Shown: positions 22,988-31,181, numbered from the stretch's first letter. The stretch: DNA of 36,840 bases from Nitrospinota bacterium (GCA_016194375.1 JACQBU010000031.1:1-36840), one strand, 5' to 3'. The notes: generated by a model not told the origin, from the sequence alone. Numbers and translations: made by a program.

Positions 22988-23020
22988 AAAGGGCGAGGCC
23001 GAAAGGCCCCGCCCTTTTTA
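22988..23020 (+). terminator. Rho-independent terminator of the TPR gene
   Basis: AAAGGGCG and GGCC on the left pair with GGCC and CGCCCTTT on the right, with one mismatch, a GAAA loop, and a TTTTT tail. It is preceded by GCTGATTCGAATC, as is the terminator at 19503. Confidence 0.88.
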
Positions 23021-23039
23021 TTTGCCCGTAATCCTTCGT

Positions 23040-23122
23040 CCTCCCCTTTCAAAGGGGAGGACGAAGGAGGGGTTGGTAGGTGCGGCTTTAGCCGCACCGG
23101 TGCGGATGAATCCGCACCTACC
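23040..23122. repeat. CCTCCCC palindrome followed by a 48-nt family-A unit
   Basis: CCTCCCCTTT/AAAGGGGAGG (23040-23060) with the GACGAAGGAGGGG tail, then a family-A unit (23075-23122) with hairpins GTGCGGCT/AGCCGCAC and GTGCGGAT/ATCCGCAC. Confidence 0.85.
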
Positions 23123-23126
23123 AAAA

Positions 23127-23160
23127 CCCCGTGGAACTCCACGGGGCTTTTTTTTTGCCC
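23127..23160 (+). terminator. Duplicated terminator hairpin
   Basis: CCCCGTGGA/TCCACGGGG with a CTTTTTTTTT tail. It is part of a 67-nt exact copy of 19507-19573. There is already a terminator 110 nt upstream, so this one looks like cargo carried with the repeat rather than a functional need. Confidence 0.75.
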
Positions 23161-23168
23161 TGAATTTC

Positions 23169-23400
23169 GGTAGGTACACGCAATCCTGCGTGTGCATTTT
23201 TCGGTAGGTACATGCAATCCTGCCTCCCGTTGCCCCGACAGGGGCAAGAACGTGTTGGCGCGTTGCGCCAATGCACGGCAGGATTGCCCTGCCCGCCAAG
23301 TTGCGGCCAGGACGAGAAGCGAAAGCGGAGACGAATGTTGCCGCGCCTACCGGTTCGTCGCTTTGCGCCGAAGGTACAGGCAAGATTGCCCGTACCCACC
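23169..23400. repeat. Family-B array
   Basis: It includes the GTACACG-arm unit (23169), a GGTAGGTACATGCAATCCTG partial, the TTGCCCC/GGGGCAA hairpin, and the long module from GCACGGCAGGATTGCCC through GCGGCCAGGACGAGAAGCG to the GTTGCCGCGCCTACC end (23273-23350). The same long module recurs at 24775-24851. Confidence 0.85.
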
Positions 23401-23442
23401 GATTATTTCCGGCACGTGCCTACCGGACGACTGCCTCCTGCA

Positions 23443-23490
23443 GGTAGGTGCGGATTCATCCGCACCGGTGCGACTAAAGTCGCACCTACC
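23443..23490. repeat. 48-nt family-A unit
   Basis: Hairpins GTGCGGAT/ATCCGCAC and GTGCGACT/AGTCGCAC between GGTAGG and CCTACC. It lies just past the 3' end of the leftward lipoprotein gene. Confidence 0.88.
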
Positions 23491-23514
23491 AACGCCTAAC
23501 GACGCGGGGCGGCG

Positions 23515-24609
23515 TTAAGGAATAAACGTCCCGCTGATACAGCCGTATGTGCCGTCATCCGTCGTAAACATTCCGGTGGTGGTGTTGAATTTCATGACTT
23601 CCGACCACGGGCCGACGATTGGGGGGCAGGATCCGTCGCAGATGGCGTTGTGGAAAGTCCTTACCGCAAAGTAATTCGTGTCGTGCGTCAGAAATCCGGA
23701 CGGAGGGAGCAAGCCGGAGACGAACGTGCCGGAATCAAAGGTCAGAATCGTGCTGGGGGAGGGCGTGGGCGAAGTGCCGAAATAAAGCTCATAGCCGTCC
23801 ACTCCTGAAATCATGGTCCACCCCACCTCCACTTGACCAAAGTAGGACGGAGACTTGTTGCACCACAACCCCTCGATGTCGAGCACCTCGGAAATGACGG
23901 GAACGACGCTTCCGCCGCCGCCGGTCGTTGTCGGCGTGGTGTAGATGTTCACAATCGCCTGCGCCAGGGCGTCAATCGCCGGGTCGGTGAAGGGGTCTAT
24001 GTGGTTGGCGATGTCGGCCCTTACCGCTTCCGCGAACGCGAGAAATCCGGCTTGTTTGTAGTAGATGTTATTAAGCACTCCGTCAAGGTTCCCCGTTGGC
24101 AGGGGGGTGCCGGGGGTGCCGGGCATGCCGTTGGTCGCGCCAAAAAGTTTCAGTAGGATGATGAAGGCGGCCGTACTGCCGGGGTTTACATTCAACGAAG
24201 AGTCGGAGCCGCCGACGAACAGTACGCCGCGCATGGTGACCGAGTCCGAGACCGCTTTTGTCCCCGGCTTGGCGGAGGGTATCGTGACTGAAACGCCATA
24301 GTTAGTAAGCTTTGTGACCTGCGCCGAGTACTGGCCGGAGGAGTTGGTGGTGGTGGTGGCGACCACGTTGCCGTTGGAGTCAACCACGTTCACGCTGGCG
24401 TTTGGAAGGGGGTTGGACGAGAGTCCGTTTTTGGTCGTCACCTGGGTGTCCACCGTTCCGGTTAAAACCACCTTTGTGGAGGCCCCGCCGCCGCCCCCGC
24501 CTCCGCCGCCCCCTCCGCCGCTACAGGCGAGCGGGGAAAATGCCGCAAATATGGCGACGACGGACAGACAAAGGGAGCTACGAAACTTTTTTACGGCCCT
24601 CAAACCCAA
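23515..24609 (-). CDS. Lipoprotein paralogous to the one at 20660, with Gly12 linker
   Basis: A 364-residue protein. The signal sequence ends at Cys 29 (SPLAC), then Ser and twelve consecutive Gly. The N-terminal domain STKVVLTGTVD...PNASVNVVDSNGNVVATTTTNSSGQYSAQVTKLTNYGVSVTIPSAKP is close to that of the 20660 protein. The helical middle part has FLAFAEAVRADIANHIDPFTDPAIDALAQAI (paralogue: GFGALVSAVLADVGNNVDPNTDQAVLALAL). The C-terminal FnIII-like domain reads VEVGWTMISGVDGYELYFGTSP and carries four or more Cys. Start is TTG 24609, with GGGAGGA 4 nt upstream; TTG 24603 is possible. The Gly tract is a run of GGN codons and could vary by slippage. Likely cell-surface; ligand unknown. Confidence 0.75.
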   Translation of the reverse strand: MGLRAVKKFRSSLCLSVVAIFAAFSPLACSGGGGGGGGGGGGASTKVVLTGTVDTQVTTKNGLSSNPLPNASVNVVDSNGNVVATTTTNSSGQYSAQVTKLTNYGVSVTIPSAKPGTKAVSDSVTMRGVLFVGGSDSSLNVNPGSTAAFIILLKLFGATNGMPGTPGTPLPTGNLDGVLNNIYYKQAGFLAFAEAVRADIANHIDPFTDPAIDALAQAIVNIYTTPTTTGGGGSVVPVISEVLDIEGLWCNKSPSYFGQVEVGWTMISGVDGYELYFGTSPTPSPSTILTFDSGTFVSGLLPPSGFLTHDTNYFAVRTFHNAICDGSCPPIVGPWSEVMKFNTTTGMFTTDDGTYGCISGTFIP

Positions 24610-24657
24610 GATTCCTCCCGCTCATTAGTCGTTTTCAACAAGGAACGTACGGGTTTA

Positions 24658-24687
24658 ATAATAGCCAATTTACGCCGACGTTGTCAA
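24658..24687 (-). promoter_or_regulatory. Promoter TTGACA-18-TATTAT (leftward)
   Basis: On the minus strand TTGACA (24687-24682), an 18-nt spacer and TATTAT (24663-24658). It gives a leader of about 42 nt to TTG 24609, similar to the paralogous gene's promoter at 20583. Confidence 0.65.
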
Positions 24688-24709
24688 TAAAAGGTTTCGG
24701 GGGGGAGGT

Positions 24710-24998
24710 GGTAGGGGAGGCAATCTCGCCTCCCTATGATTGCGTTGGTAGGGGCGACAATCCTGTCGCCCTGCACGGCAGGATTGCCCTGCCCGCCAAG
24801 TTGCGGCCAGGACGAGAAGCGAAAGCGGAGACGAATGTTGCCGCGCCTACCGGTTCGTCGCTTTGCGCCGAAGCACACGCAATCCTGTGTGTACATTTTT
24901 CGGTAGGTACACGCAATCCTGCGTGTACATTGCCCCCCAGGGGCAATCCTTGTTCGCCGCTTCGCGCCGAAGCACACACAAGAATGTGTGTACCTACC
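24710..24998. repeat. Family-B array downstream of ndk
   Basis: Units with arms GGGAGG/CCTCCC (core CAATCTCG), GGCGA/TCGCC (core CAATCCTG, 24757), the long module 24775-24851, GTACACG/CGTGTAC (24905), TTGCCCC/GGGGCAA, the CTTCGCGCCGAAG hairpin and a last ACACACA/TGTGTGT hairpin. It ends one base from the ndk stop, so it may protect or end the ndk mRNA. It fills the gap between the two genes. Confidence 0.85.
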
Positions 24999-24999
24999 G

Positions 25000-25416
25000 C
25001 TAAAACTCAAGGTTGTTGAAGAAAAACGGCACCTCGCGCGCCGCCGACTGCGGCGAATCGGAGCCGTGAACCGTGTTTTTCTCCATGTCCACCGCGAGGT
25101 CCCTGCGTATCGTGCCGGGGTCCGCCTTTTCCGGGTTCGTCGCGCCCATCATTTTGCGCCAGTCCGCCACCCCGTTTTCCTTCTCCAGCGTCATGGCGAT
25201 TATCGGCCCCGACGTCATGTAGGAGCAGAGCGGGCCGAAGAACGGCCGCGCCGAATGCTCGGCGTAGAACGCCTCCGCCTGCGCCCTCGTGAGGCGCAGT
25301 TGTTTCATGGCGGTTATCTTAAACCCGCTTTTCAGGAGGCGGTCTATGACGACGCCCTGTTTGCCGCGCTCCAGGCCGTCCGGCTTTATCAACCCCAAAG
25401 TCTTTTCAATCGTCAT
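25000..25416 (-). CDS. ndk: Nucleoside diphosphate kinase
   Basis: Ndk transfers the gamma-phosphate of ATP to other nucleoside diphosphates through a phospho-histidine. The 138-residue protein starts TIEKTLGLIKPDGLERG, has the ITAMKQLRLT strand, GPLCSYMTSGPIIAMTLE, RKMMGATNPEKADPGTIRRDLA and the active-site NTVHGSDS with His 117. Length is that of the usual bacterial enzyme. ATG 25416 has an AAGGA RBS; TTG 25422 is possible. It follows korB in the same direction but is separated by 154 nt and an inverted repeat. In several bacteria ndk clusters with sucCD and kor genes, linking SucCD nucleotide output to the nucleotide pool. Confidence 0.97.
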   Translation of the reverse strand: MTIEKTLGLIKPDGLERGKQGVVIDRLLKSGFKITAMKQLRLTRAQAEAFYAEHSARPFFGPLCSYMTSGPIIAMTLEKENGVADWRKMMGATNPEKADPGTIRRDLAVDMEKNTVHGSDSPQSAAREVPFFFNNLEF

Positions 25417-25477
25417 TTTCAATCCTTAAAATAATGTTGTAAATGCGGCGTCTAATTCATGGAAGGGGTGGGAATAC

Positions 25478-25562
25478 AAAAGTCAGAAGGCAGGATTCAG
25501 AAGGAATGAGTCCTTCGGACTTTTTTCTTCCGTGTTCTGTATTCCGCCTCCCGACTTCTCCT
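25478..25562. repeat. Imperfect long inverted repeat between korB and ndk
   Basis: The left arm (AAAAGTCAGAAGGCAGGATT onward) and the right arm (ending CCGCCTCCCGACTTCT) are imperfect complements around a short hairpin AGTCC/GGACT followed by TTTTTT. It resembles the 'agaagtcagaaggcagaattc' intergenic repeats of other genomes. It is unrelated to families A and B. Confidence 0.55.
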
Positions 25563-25570
25563 CGACTCCC

Positions 25571-26443
25571 TTAAATCGCGAACTCCTCGACGAACTCGTT
25601 GAGGTCGCGGTTTTTGTCCGCCTTCGCCTTTTGGTTGACCTTCTTTAAATTCTCCACGAGGGTGGGGCGTTGCGTCTCGTAAAAAACGCCGTTGTAAACC
25701 TTCCCTGCGGGCGGGTTGAACGCCTTGTCCAGCGCCGCCACGAGGTTCGACTTGTCGTGGTCGGCGGGGAGGTCCACGAAGGCGTCCTTGTAGAAGTCGA
25801 AGGTGTCGATCTTGTTGAACGTGAGGCACGGGGAGATGACGTTGACGTACGAGAACCCCTCGTGCATTATCGCCTGCTGGACGATTTCCGAGAGCGCCTT
25901 TGGGTTGCCCGAGAACGACTGGGCCACGAAGGACGCCCCGTAGGTGAGCGCGTAGGCCAGCGGGTTGACGGAGCCGGTGTCGGGCGCGCCGAAGGGGGTG
26001 GTGGTCGCCACCATCCCCGGGGTGGATGTGGGGGACACCTGCCCCTTGGTGAGGCCGTATATGTGGTTGTCCATCATGATGCAGGTGACGTCGGAGTTCT
26101 TCCTGGCGACGTGCGGGAAGTGGCCGCCGCCGATCGAGAAGAGGTCTCCGTCGCCGCCGAACACCACCACCTCAAGCTCCGGCCTGGCCAGCTTTATCCC
26201 GACCGCGACCGGCAGGGACCTTCCGTGCAGGGAGTGGAATCCGTACGTCTTTAGGAAGTACGGCAGTCTGCTGGAACAGCCGATGCCGGAGACGCACACG
26301 GTGTCGTAAAGGGAGAGCTTCAGCGCGGCGAACGCGTTTTGCACGGCGTTTAGCACTCCGTAGTCGCCGCATCCGGCGCACCAGACGGGCCGGATGTCGC
26401 TTTTGTAGTCCTTCGGCTTTAGAACCTCTGCTGTGGCGGTCAT
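25571..26443 (-). CDS. korB: 2-oxoglutarate:ferredoxin oxidoreductase, beta subunit
   Basis: With KorA it converts 2-oxoglutarate and CoA to succinyl-CoA, CO2 and reduced ferredoxin (reversible). The 290-residue protein has PVWCAGCGDYGVLNA at the N-terminus (cluster/TPP region), GIGCSSRLPYF, the thiamine-diphosphate motif FGGDGDLFSIGGGH ending in DNHIYGLTKGQ, and the TPGMVATTTPFG segment. It overlaps korA by 4 nt (ATGA at 26440-26443). The neighbours sucC and sucD make or use succinyl-CoA, which supports 2-oxoglutarate rather than pyruvate or a branched 2-oxoacid as substrate. Confidence 0.93.
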   Translation of the reverse strand: MTATAEVLKPKDYKSDIRPVWCAGCGDYGVLNAVQNAFAALKLSLYDTVCVSGIGCSSRLPYFLKTYGFHSLHGRSLPVAVGIKLARPELEVVVFGGDGDLFSIGGGHFPHVARKNSDVTCIMMDNHIYGLTKGQVSPTSTPGMVATTTPFGAPDTGSVNPLAYALTYGASFVAQSFSGNPKALSEIVQQAIMHEGFSYVNVISPCLTFNKIDTFDFYKDAFVDLPADHDKSNLVAALDKAFNPPAGKVYNGVFYETQRPTLVENLKKVNQKAKADKNRDLNEFVEEFAI

Positions 26444-28179
26444 TTCAACACCTCCTTAATCTTTTCCAGTATCTGCTTCGGGGAGAACGGCAGGCCGCCG
26501 TATATCGGGTAGCTGATGGCGTCGACGCCGGTCTTTCCCCGCAGTATTTCCGCGAACTGCCCCTGTTTGTTCACCTCGGGGACGAGTATTTTTTTGCAGG
26601 TCGAGGCGAAGGCCTTTATCTGCTTTTCCTGCAACGGCCAGACCAGCTTGGGGTGGAGGGCCTTCACCTTCAGCCCCTGGGCGCGGGCCTGGTTGACGGC
26701 CTCGCGCACCGTCCCGAGCGTGGAGCCCCAGCTTATGACGCCGAGGTCCGCCGGGCCGTCCCCCTGCACCTCCGGCGGCGGGACGAAGTCCACGACCGAC
26801 GCGAGCTTGTTGAACCGCTTGTCGGACATCCTTGCGTGGTCCTCCGGCGTGAAGGAGGGGGCGGAGCTTTCGGAATGCTCGAGGCCCGTGGAGATGTACG
26901 CGCCGCCAGCGTCGCCGGGCAGGGACATGGCCGATACGCCGGAGGCGGTCAGTTTGTAGCGCAGGTATTTCGACGGGGCGTCGCCGTTGCCGCCCGCCTT
27001 GAACCGGTCGCGGTTGACCACCGAGTATTTCCTCGGGTCGGGCCTTTTTATGGACTCCGTCCTGAAGCCGAGCGAGCCGTCCGTGAGGAGGAGGACCGGC
27101 GTCTGGTATTTTTCCGCTATGTTGAACGCAATCACGGTGAGCTCTATGGCGTCCGACACGTTCTCGGCGGAGAGCACCACGCGGGAGGCGTCGCCGTGCC
27201 CGCCGTGGCAGGCCATGAAGAGGTCGCTCTGCTCGTGCTTCGTTGGCAGGCCGGTGGAGGGGCCGCCGCGCTGGACGTCCACTATCACGCAGGGTATTTC
27301 CGCCATCGAGGCCAGCCCCAACAGCTCCTGCATGAGCGAGAGGCCCGGGCCGGAAGTGGAGGTCATCGCCTTAGCGCCGGCGTACGACGCGCCCAGCACG
27401 TTCGCAAGCGAGGCTATTTCGTCCTCGGCCTGCACGAGCGTTCCGTCCATCTTGGGCAGTCGGACCGCGAGGTAGTTGGCGACCTCCGTGGCCGGCGTGA
27501 TGGGGTAGCAGGAGAGGAAGTTGCACCCGGCGATTAGCGCGCCGAGCCCCACCGCCTCGTTGCCGGAAATTATGATGACGTCCTTGCCTGTCTTGGCGAC
27601 GCTCCCCATCTTGTACGGGTCGGTTTTTTTGTGGTTGTCCCGCATGAAGTGGGCGCCGGCGTCGATCGCCTTCAGGTTCACGTCCACGACCGCCTGCCCC
27701 TTCCTGCCGAATTTTTCCTTGACCAGCTCCTTGAGCGACTCGAGGGCGATGTCGAACGTGAAGGACAGGGCGCCGAGCGCCACCATGTTCTTCGCGCGGT
27801 ACATGTCGAGGTCCTTCTTGGCTATCTTCGACATCGGAAGCGCGTAGCAGGTCACGCCCTCGATCTTGACCTCCTCCGCAATGTCGCCGCCGGGATAGTC
27901 GTAAACCAGCACCGTGCCCGGGACGAGCTGGCTCCTGTTCTTGTCAAGCGCCTCCTGGTTGAACGCGCAGAACACCTGGAAGCCGGTCCCCTCGGACAAT
28001 ATCTCGTCCTTGGAGAAGCGCACCTGGTACATCGCGTATCCGCCGCGTATCTCGGCAGGGAAGCTCTTGAACGTCAAAATCTCCAGCCCCGAGCGCGCGG
28101 CGGCCTCGGCCACCATGTCGCCGGCGCTTATTATTCCCTCGCCGCCCTCGCCGCCTATCCGTATTATCAAGTCACTCAT
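26440..28179 (-). CDS. korA: 2-oxoglutarate:ferredoxin oxidoreductase, fused gamma-alpha subunit
   Basis: A 579-residue fused protein. The gamma domain (residues about 1-185) begins LIIRIGGEGGEGIISAGDMVAEAAARSG. The alpha domain starts near 195 with GNEAVGLGALIAGCNFLSCYPITPATEVANYL and includes AEDEIASLANVLGASYAGAKAMTSTSGPGLSLM, VIVDVQRGGPSTGLPTKHEQSD and the C-terminal transketolase-C-like part. This gamma-alpha fusion is the usual form in many bacteria with oxidative or reductive TCA use of KorAB. ATG 28179 has a GGAGG RBS; the longer TTG 28182 is less likely. It is in operon with sucCD and korB. Confidence 0.94.
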   Translation of the reverse strand: MSDLIIRIGGEGGEGIISAGDMVAEAAARSGLEILTFKSFPAEIRGGYAMYQVRFSKDEILSEGTGFQVFCAFNQEALDKNRSQLVPGTVLVYDYPGGDIAEEVKIEGVTCYALPMSKIAKKDLDMYRAKNMVALGALSFTFDIALESLKELVKEKFGRKGQAVVDVNLKAIDAGAHFMRDNHKKTDPYKMGSVAKTGKDVIIISGNEAVGLGALIAGCNFLSCYPITPATEVANYLAVRLPKMDGTLVQAEDEIASLANVLGASYAGAKAMTSTSGPGLSLMQELLGLASMAEIPCVIVDVQRGGPSTGLPTKHEQSDLFMACHGGHGDASRVVLSAENVSDAIELTVIAFNIAEKYQTPVLLLTDGSLGFRTESIKRPDPRKYSVVNRDRFKAGGNGDAPSKYLRYKLTASGVSAMSLPGDAGGAYISTGLEHSESSAPSFTPEDHARMSDKRFNKLASVVDFVPPPEVQGDGPADLGVISWGSTLGTVREAVNQARAQGLKVKALHPKLVWPLQEKQIKAFASTCKKILVPEVNKQGQFAEILRGKTGVDAISYPIYGGLPFSPKQILEKIKEVLK

Positions 28180-28202
28180 CAAAGATTTCCTCCGTCAATC
28201 AT

Positions 28203-29081
28203 TTAACCCCGTTTTTTCAGGACTTTTAGCGCGGTTTCGCCGATGTCGGCGGGGCTGACGCAAACGGTTATGCCCGCCTTCTCCATCGCCGTCATTTTTT
28301 CCTTCGCCGTCCCCTTGCCGCCGGCGATTATCGCGCCGGCGTGCCCCATGCGCCTGCCGGGGGGCGCCGTCTGCCCCGCTATGAAGCCCACGACGGGCTT
28401 CTTGACGCTGGATTTGACGTATTCCGCGGCCTCCTCCTCGGCCGAGCCGCCTATCTCGCCTATCATCACTATCGCGTCGGTGTCCGCGTCCTCGTTGAAC
28501 AGTTTAAGCGCGTCCTTGTGCGTGGTCCCTATCACCGGGTCGCCACCTATGCCGATGCAGGTGGACTGCCCGACGCCCAGCGCGGTGAGCTGGCCCACCG
28601 CCTCGTAGGTGAGCGTGCCGGAGCGCGAAACGACCCCGACTCGCCCCTTTTTGTGGATGTGGCCGGGCATGATGCCTATCTTGGCCTCGCCGGGGGTTAT
28701 GATCCCGGGGCAGTTGGGGCCGATGAGGGTGGAGCCGCCCCCCTTGACGGCGTCGTACGCCCTCACCATGTCCTGCGCGGGTATCCCCTCCGTTATGCAG
28801 ACGATGAGCGCTATCCCGGCGTCGAACGCCTCCAATATCGCGTCCGCCGCGAAAGGGGGCGGGACGAATATCATCGTGGCGTTCGCCCCCGTGGCCGCGA
28901 CGGCGTCGCGCACCGTGTTGAAGACCGGAATCCCCTCGACATCCTGCCCCGCCTTGCCCGGCGTCACGCCGGCGACGACCTTAGTGCCGTAATTTTTACA
29001 GCCGAGCGCGTGGAACGTCCCCTCCTTGCCGGTTATCCCCTGCACGACGAGCTTCGTGTGGTTGCCGACCAAAACCGCCAT
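28203..29081 (-). CDS. sucD: Succinyl-CoA ligase (ADP/GDP-forming), alpha subunit
   Basis: The alpha subunit binds CoA and carries the phospho-histidine. The 292-residue protein shows [16 protein letters not shown] (CoA loop), [46 protein letters not shown], the [11 protein letters not shown] helix and the active His 247 in [13 protein letters not shown]. It lies 4 nt from sucC, 23 nt from the korA ATG, and is in the same operon. Confidence 0.97.
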   Translation of the reverse strand: MAVLVGNHTKLVVQGITGKEGTFHALGCKNYGTKVVAGVTPGKAGQDVEGIPVFNTVRDAVAATGANATMIFVPPPFAADAILEAFDAGIALIVCITEGIPAQDMVRAYDAVKGGGSTLIGPNCPGIITPGEAKIGIMPGHIHKKGRVGVVSRSGTLTYEAVGQLTALGVGQSTCIGIGGDPVIGTTHKDALKLFNEDADTDAIVMIGEIGGSAEEEAAEYVKSSVKKPVVGFIAGQTAPPGRRMGHAGAIIAGGKGTAKEKMTAMEKAGITVCVSPADIGETALKVLKKRG

Positions 29082-29085
29082 AATC

Positions 29086-30249
29086 CTATCCCTTCAAGGC
29101 CGCGACGGCCTTCTGCGCCCCGTCCTTCATGCCGGAGGCGATTATGAACTTAAGGCCGCTCTCGGCCAGTATCTTCTTCCCCTCGTCCACGTTGGTCCCC
29201 TCCATTCGGATGACCATCGGGATTTTGATCATTATCTTCCTCGCCGCCGACACGACCCCGCCGGCCAGCCTGTCGCACCTCAAGATGCCGCCGAAGATGT
29301 TGATGAAGATGGCCCTCACCGAGCTGTCGGCGACTATGATCTTCAGGGCCTCCTCTATCTGCTCCGCGCTCGCGCCGCCGCCGACGTCGAGGAAGTTCGC
29401 CGGCTCGCCGCCGGAGTGCTTTATGATGTCCATCGTCGCCATCGCCAGCCCCGCGCCGTTCACCATGCACCCGATGTTGCCGCTCAGCTTTATGTAGTTC
29501 AGGCTGAACTTCGAGGCCTCCACCTCGAGCGGGTCCTCCTCGTTGAGGTCGCGGTAGTCCACTATCTCCTTGTGGCGGAACATCGCGTTGTCGTCGTACG
29601 CCAGCTTTGCGTCGAGCGCCAGCAGTTTGCCGTCCTTCGTCCGCACCAGCGGGTTTATCTCCGCCATGGAGAGGTCCTCGGCCACGTACATGTTGTAAAA
29701 CTTGGAAATAAACGAGGCGGCGGCCCCTATCGTCTCCTGCGGGAGGTTCAACCCGTAGGCTATCTGCCTGCACTGGTACGGCATGACGCCAAGGGCCGGA
29801 TCCACCGTCACCTTTATTATTTTTTCCGGAGTCTTTTCCGCGACCTCCTCTATCTCCATCCCCCCTTCGGTGGAGGCCAAGATTATGTTTTTTGAGGAGG
29901 CGCGGTCTAGCACGACGCTTATGTATAGCTCGCGTTCTATTTTGCACCCGGCCTCAATGAGCAGTTTTTGCACCAGCTTCCCCTCGGGGCCGGTCTGGTG
30001 GGTCACCAGGGTCATGCCGAGAATGGACTTCGCCTGTTGCTCGGCCTCGTCGGCGGAAAAGGCGAGCTTTACGCCCCCCCCTTTTCCGCGCCCTCCGGCG
30101 TGGATTTGCGCCTTTACGACGACCGGATACCCGTCCAGCCTTCCGGCGATTTCGCGGGCGTTGTAGGCGGAGTCCGTGACGAATCCGTCCGGCACGGGGA
30201 TGCCGTGCTTGCGCAAAATTTCCTTCGCCTGATATTCGTGTAGTTTCAA
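29086..30249 (-). CDS. sucC: Succinyl-CoA ligase, beta subunit
   Basis: The beta subunit binds the nucleotide through an ATP-grasp domain and, with SucD, interconverts succinyl-CoA and succinate. The 387-residue protein begins [22 protein letters not shown] and includes [18 protein letters not shown] (nucleotide binding), [53 protein letters not shown] and [19 protein letters not shown]. It starts at TTG 30249 with a perfect AGGAGG RBS 6 nt upstream. It is the first gene of the leftward sucC-sucD-korA-korB operon. Confidence 0.97.
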   Translation of the reverse strand: MKLHEYQAKEILRKHGIPVPDGFVTDSAYNAREIAGRLDGYPVVVKAQIHAGGRGKGGGVKLAFSADEAEQQAKSILGMTLVTHQTGPEGKLVQKLLIEAGCKIERELYISVVLDRASSKNIILASTEGGMEIEEVAEKTPEKIIKVTVDPALGVMPYQCRQIAYGLNLPQETIGAAASFISKFYNMYVAEDLSMAEINPLVRTKDGKLLALDAKLAYDDNAMFRHKEIVDYRDLNEEDPLEVEASKFSLNYIKLSGNIGCMVNGAGLAMATMDIIKHSGGEPANFLDVGGGASAEQIEEALKIIVADSSVRAIFINIFGGILRCDRLAGGVVSAARKIMIKIPMVIRMEGTNVDEGKKILAESGLKFIIASGMKDGAQKAVAALKG

Positions 30250-30320
30250 CTAATACCCCTCCTTAAAGCGGCCCCGCACCGCTGTTTGGCGTAAATATTG
30301 CGGGCCGAATTGGACGGATA

Positions 30321-30350
30321 ACCATACCATATATTTCGAGTTCTTTGCAA
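30321..30350 (-). promoter_or_regulatory. Candidate promoter of the sucCD-korAB operon
   Basis: On the minus strand TTGCAA (30350-30345), an 18-nt spacer and TATGGT (30326-30321). The leader would be about 65 nt. Moderate match only. Confidence 0.35.
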
Positions 30351-30428
30351 AAAAAGCTCGGCGTGGTTTCTGTCGCAAACAGGCGGAATAATTGGCCGGT
30401 ATAGGGCGTTTTAACCTTCCATTTCCTC

Positions 30429-30525
30429 GGTGGGCACACGCAATCCTGCGTCTGCTTCGGCGCGAAGCGATGAACAGGGGTTGCCCCTTCGGGGCAATGT
30501 CCAGGCAGGATTGCCCGTACCTACC
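30429..30525. repeat. Complete family-B unit between divergent operons
   Basis: It begins GGTGGG (GGTAGG variant) and ends CCTACC, 97 nt. Hairpins: GCACACG/CGTCTGC (one mismatch), CTTCGGCGCGAAG, TTGCCCC/GGGGCAA and a final CAGGATTG-core hairpin. It lies between the sucC and stress-protein promoters and could insulate them. It is the only GGTAGG-type unit in the 25-36.8 kb half. Confidence 0.85.
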
Positions 30526-30561
30526 AATAAAACCGACATGGCACGGGAATCGCCTTGACGG

Positions 30562-30590
30562 TTGCAAAACTAGCGAGGCTTGGGGATAAT
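30562..30590 (+). promoter_or_regulatory. Promoter TTGCAA-17-GATAAT of the stress-protein operon
   Basis: TTGCAA (30562-30567), 17-nt spacer, GATAAT (30585-30590). The leader of about 98 nt to ATG 30696 shows no further gene. Confidence 0.5.
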
Positions 30591-30695
30591 GGCACCACCC
30601 AATAGAAAAACGGAGTCCTTATGTAAAAGGCGGATTTTGGTGTGCAACCGCCCATGCCGGCGCATCCTTACAATTCTTTGGCGCAAGGAGAAGAA

Positions 30696-31181
30696 ATGAA
30701 GAATTCCTACAAGAATGTTCTCGTGGCCGTTCCGCCCCCGTCGCATGAATGGTACAAAAATTCCGTCGATGTTCTCAGAAAGGCGGCGTCCATGATATCG
30801 CTCGTGCCCGACGCGCGGATTACCTTCATTTCAATCGTGTCCGTGATCGATATGGTCGGCCGGTCCGTCAACATGGTGGAACCCGACCTCCGAAGGGACC
30901 TCTCAAAAGAATTAAGGGAAGAACGCAAGAAGGATGTTGAAGGATATATAAGGTGGTTCACCGACAACGGCGTTTCATGCTCCATACGCATTGAGCAGGG
31001 GGACGGCACGGTCGACACCCTTTTGAAGGTCGTGAGGGAGATGAAACCCGACCTGTTGCTTCTCGGATTCCATCACAAAGAAGGGATCTTCGACCTATTT
31101 ATGCCCGACATCGCAAAAAAGGTGGCGAGACACGCCCCTTGTGACGTGATGCTTGTAGCACCGGCAAATTTGGAAGGGTGA
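30696..31181 (+). CDS. Universal stress protein-like (degenerate ATP motif)
   Basis: A 161-residue UspA-fold protein. The first strand is YKNVLVAVPPPS, a helical segment follows, then ITFISIVSVIDM, a long charged helix and the C-terminal VVREMKPDLLLLGFHHKEGIFDLFMPDIAKKVARHAPCDVMLVAP. The usual Usp ATP loop is G-x2-G-x9-G-S/T; here the position is GFHHKEGIFDLFMPD without the final GS, so it may not bind ATP. ATG 30696 has an AAGGAGA RBS. Its stop overlaps the ATPase start (GTGA at 31178), so the two are co-translated. It may regulate or protect the pump. Confidence 0.75.
   Translation: MKNSYKNVLVAVPPPSHEWYKNSVDVLRKAASMISLVPDARITFISIVSVIDMVGRSVNMVEPDLRRDLSKELREERKKDVEGYIRWFTDNGVSCSIRIEQGDGTVDTLLKVVREMKPDLLLLGFHHKEGIFDLFMPDIAKKVARHAPCDVMLVAPANLEG

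Noticed and set aside
22970-23020. TTCGAATCC-like sequence suggesting a tRNA T-arm
   Set aside because: There is no anticodon arm or acceptor stem around it. It is part of a short GATTCGAATC palindrome before a terminator, also seen at 19490.
25503-25528. Terminator AGTCC/GGACT plus TTTTTT between korB and ndk
   Set aside because: The T run is on the plus strand while both neighbouring genes read leftward, so it would not end their transcripts; it is better explained as the middle of the inverted repeat.
26653-27537. Long plus-strand open frames over the sucCD-korAB region
   Set aside because: They are antisense shadows of well-conserved minus-strand genes, caused by high GC content.
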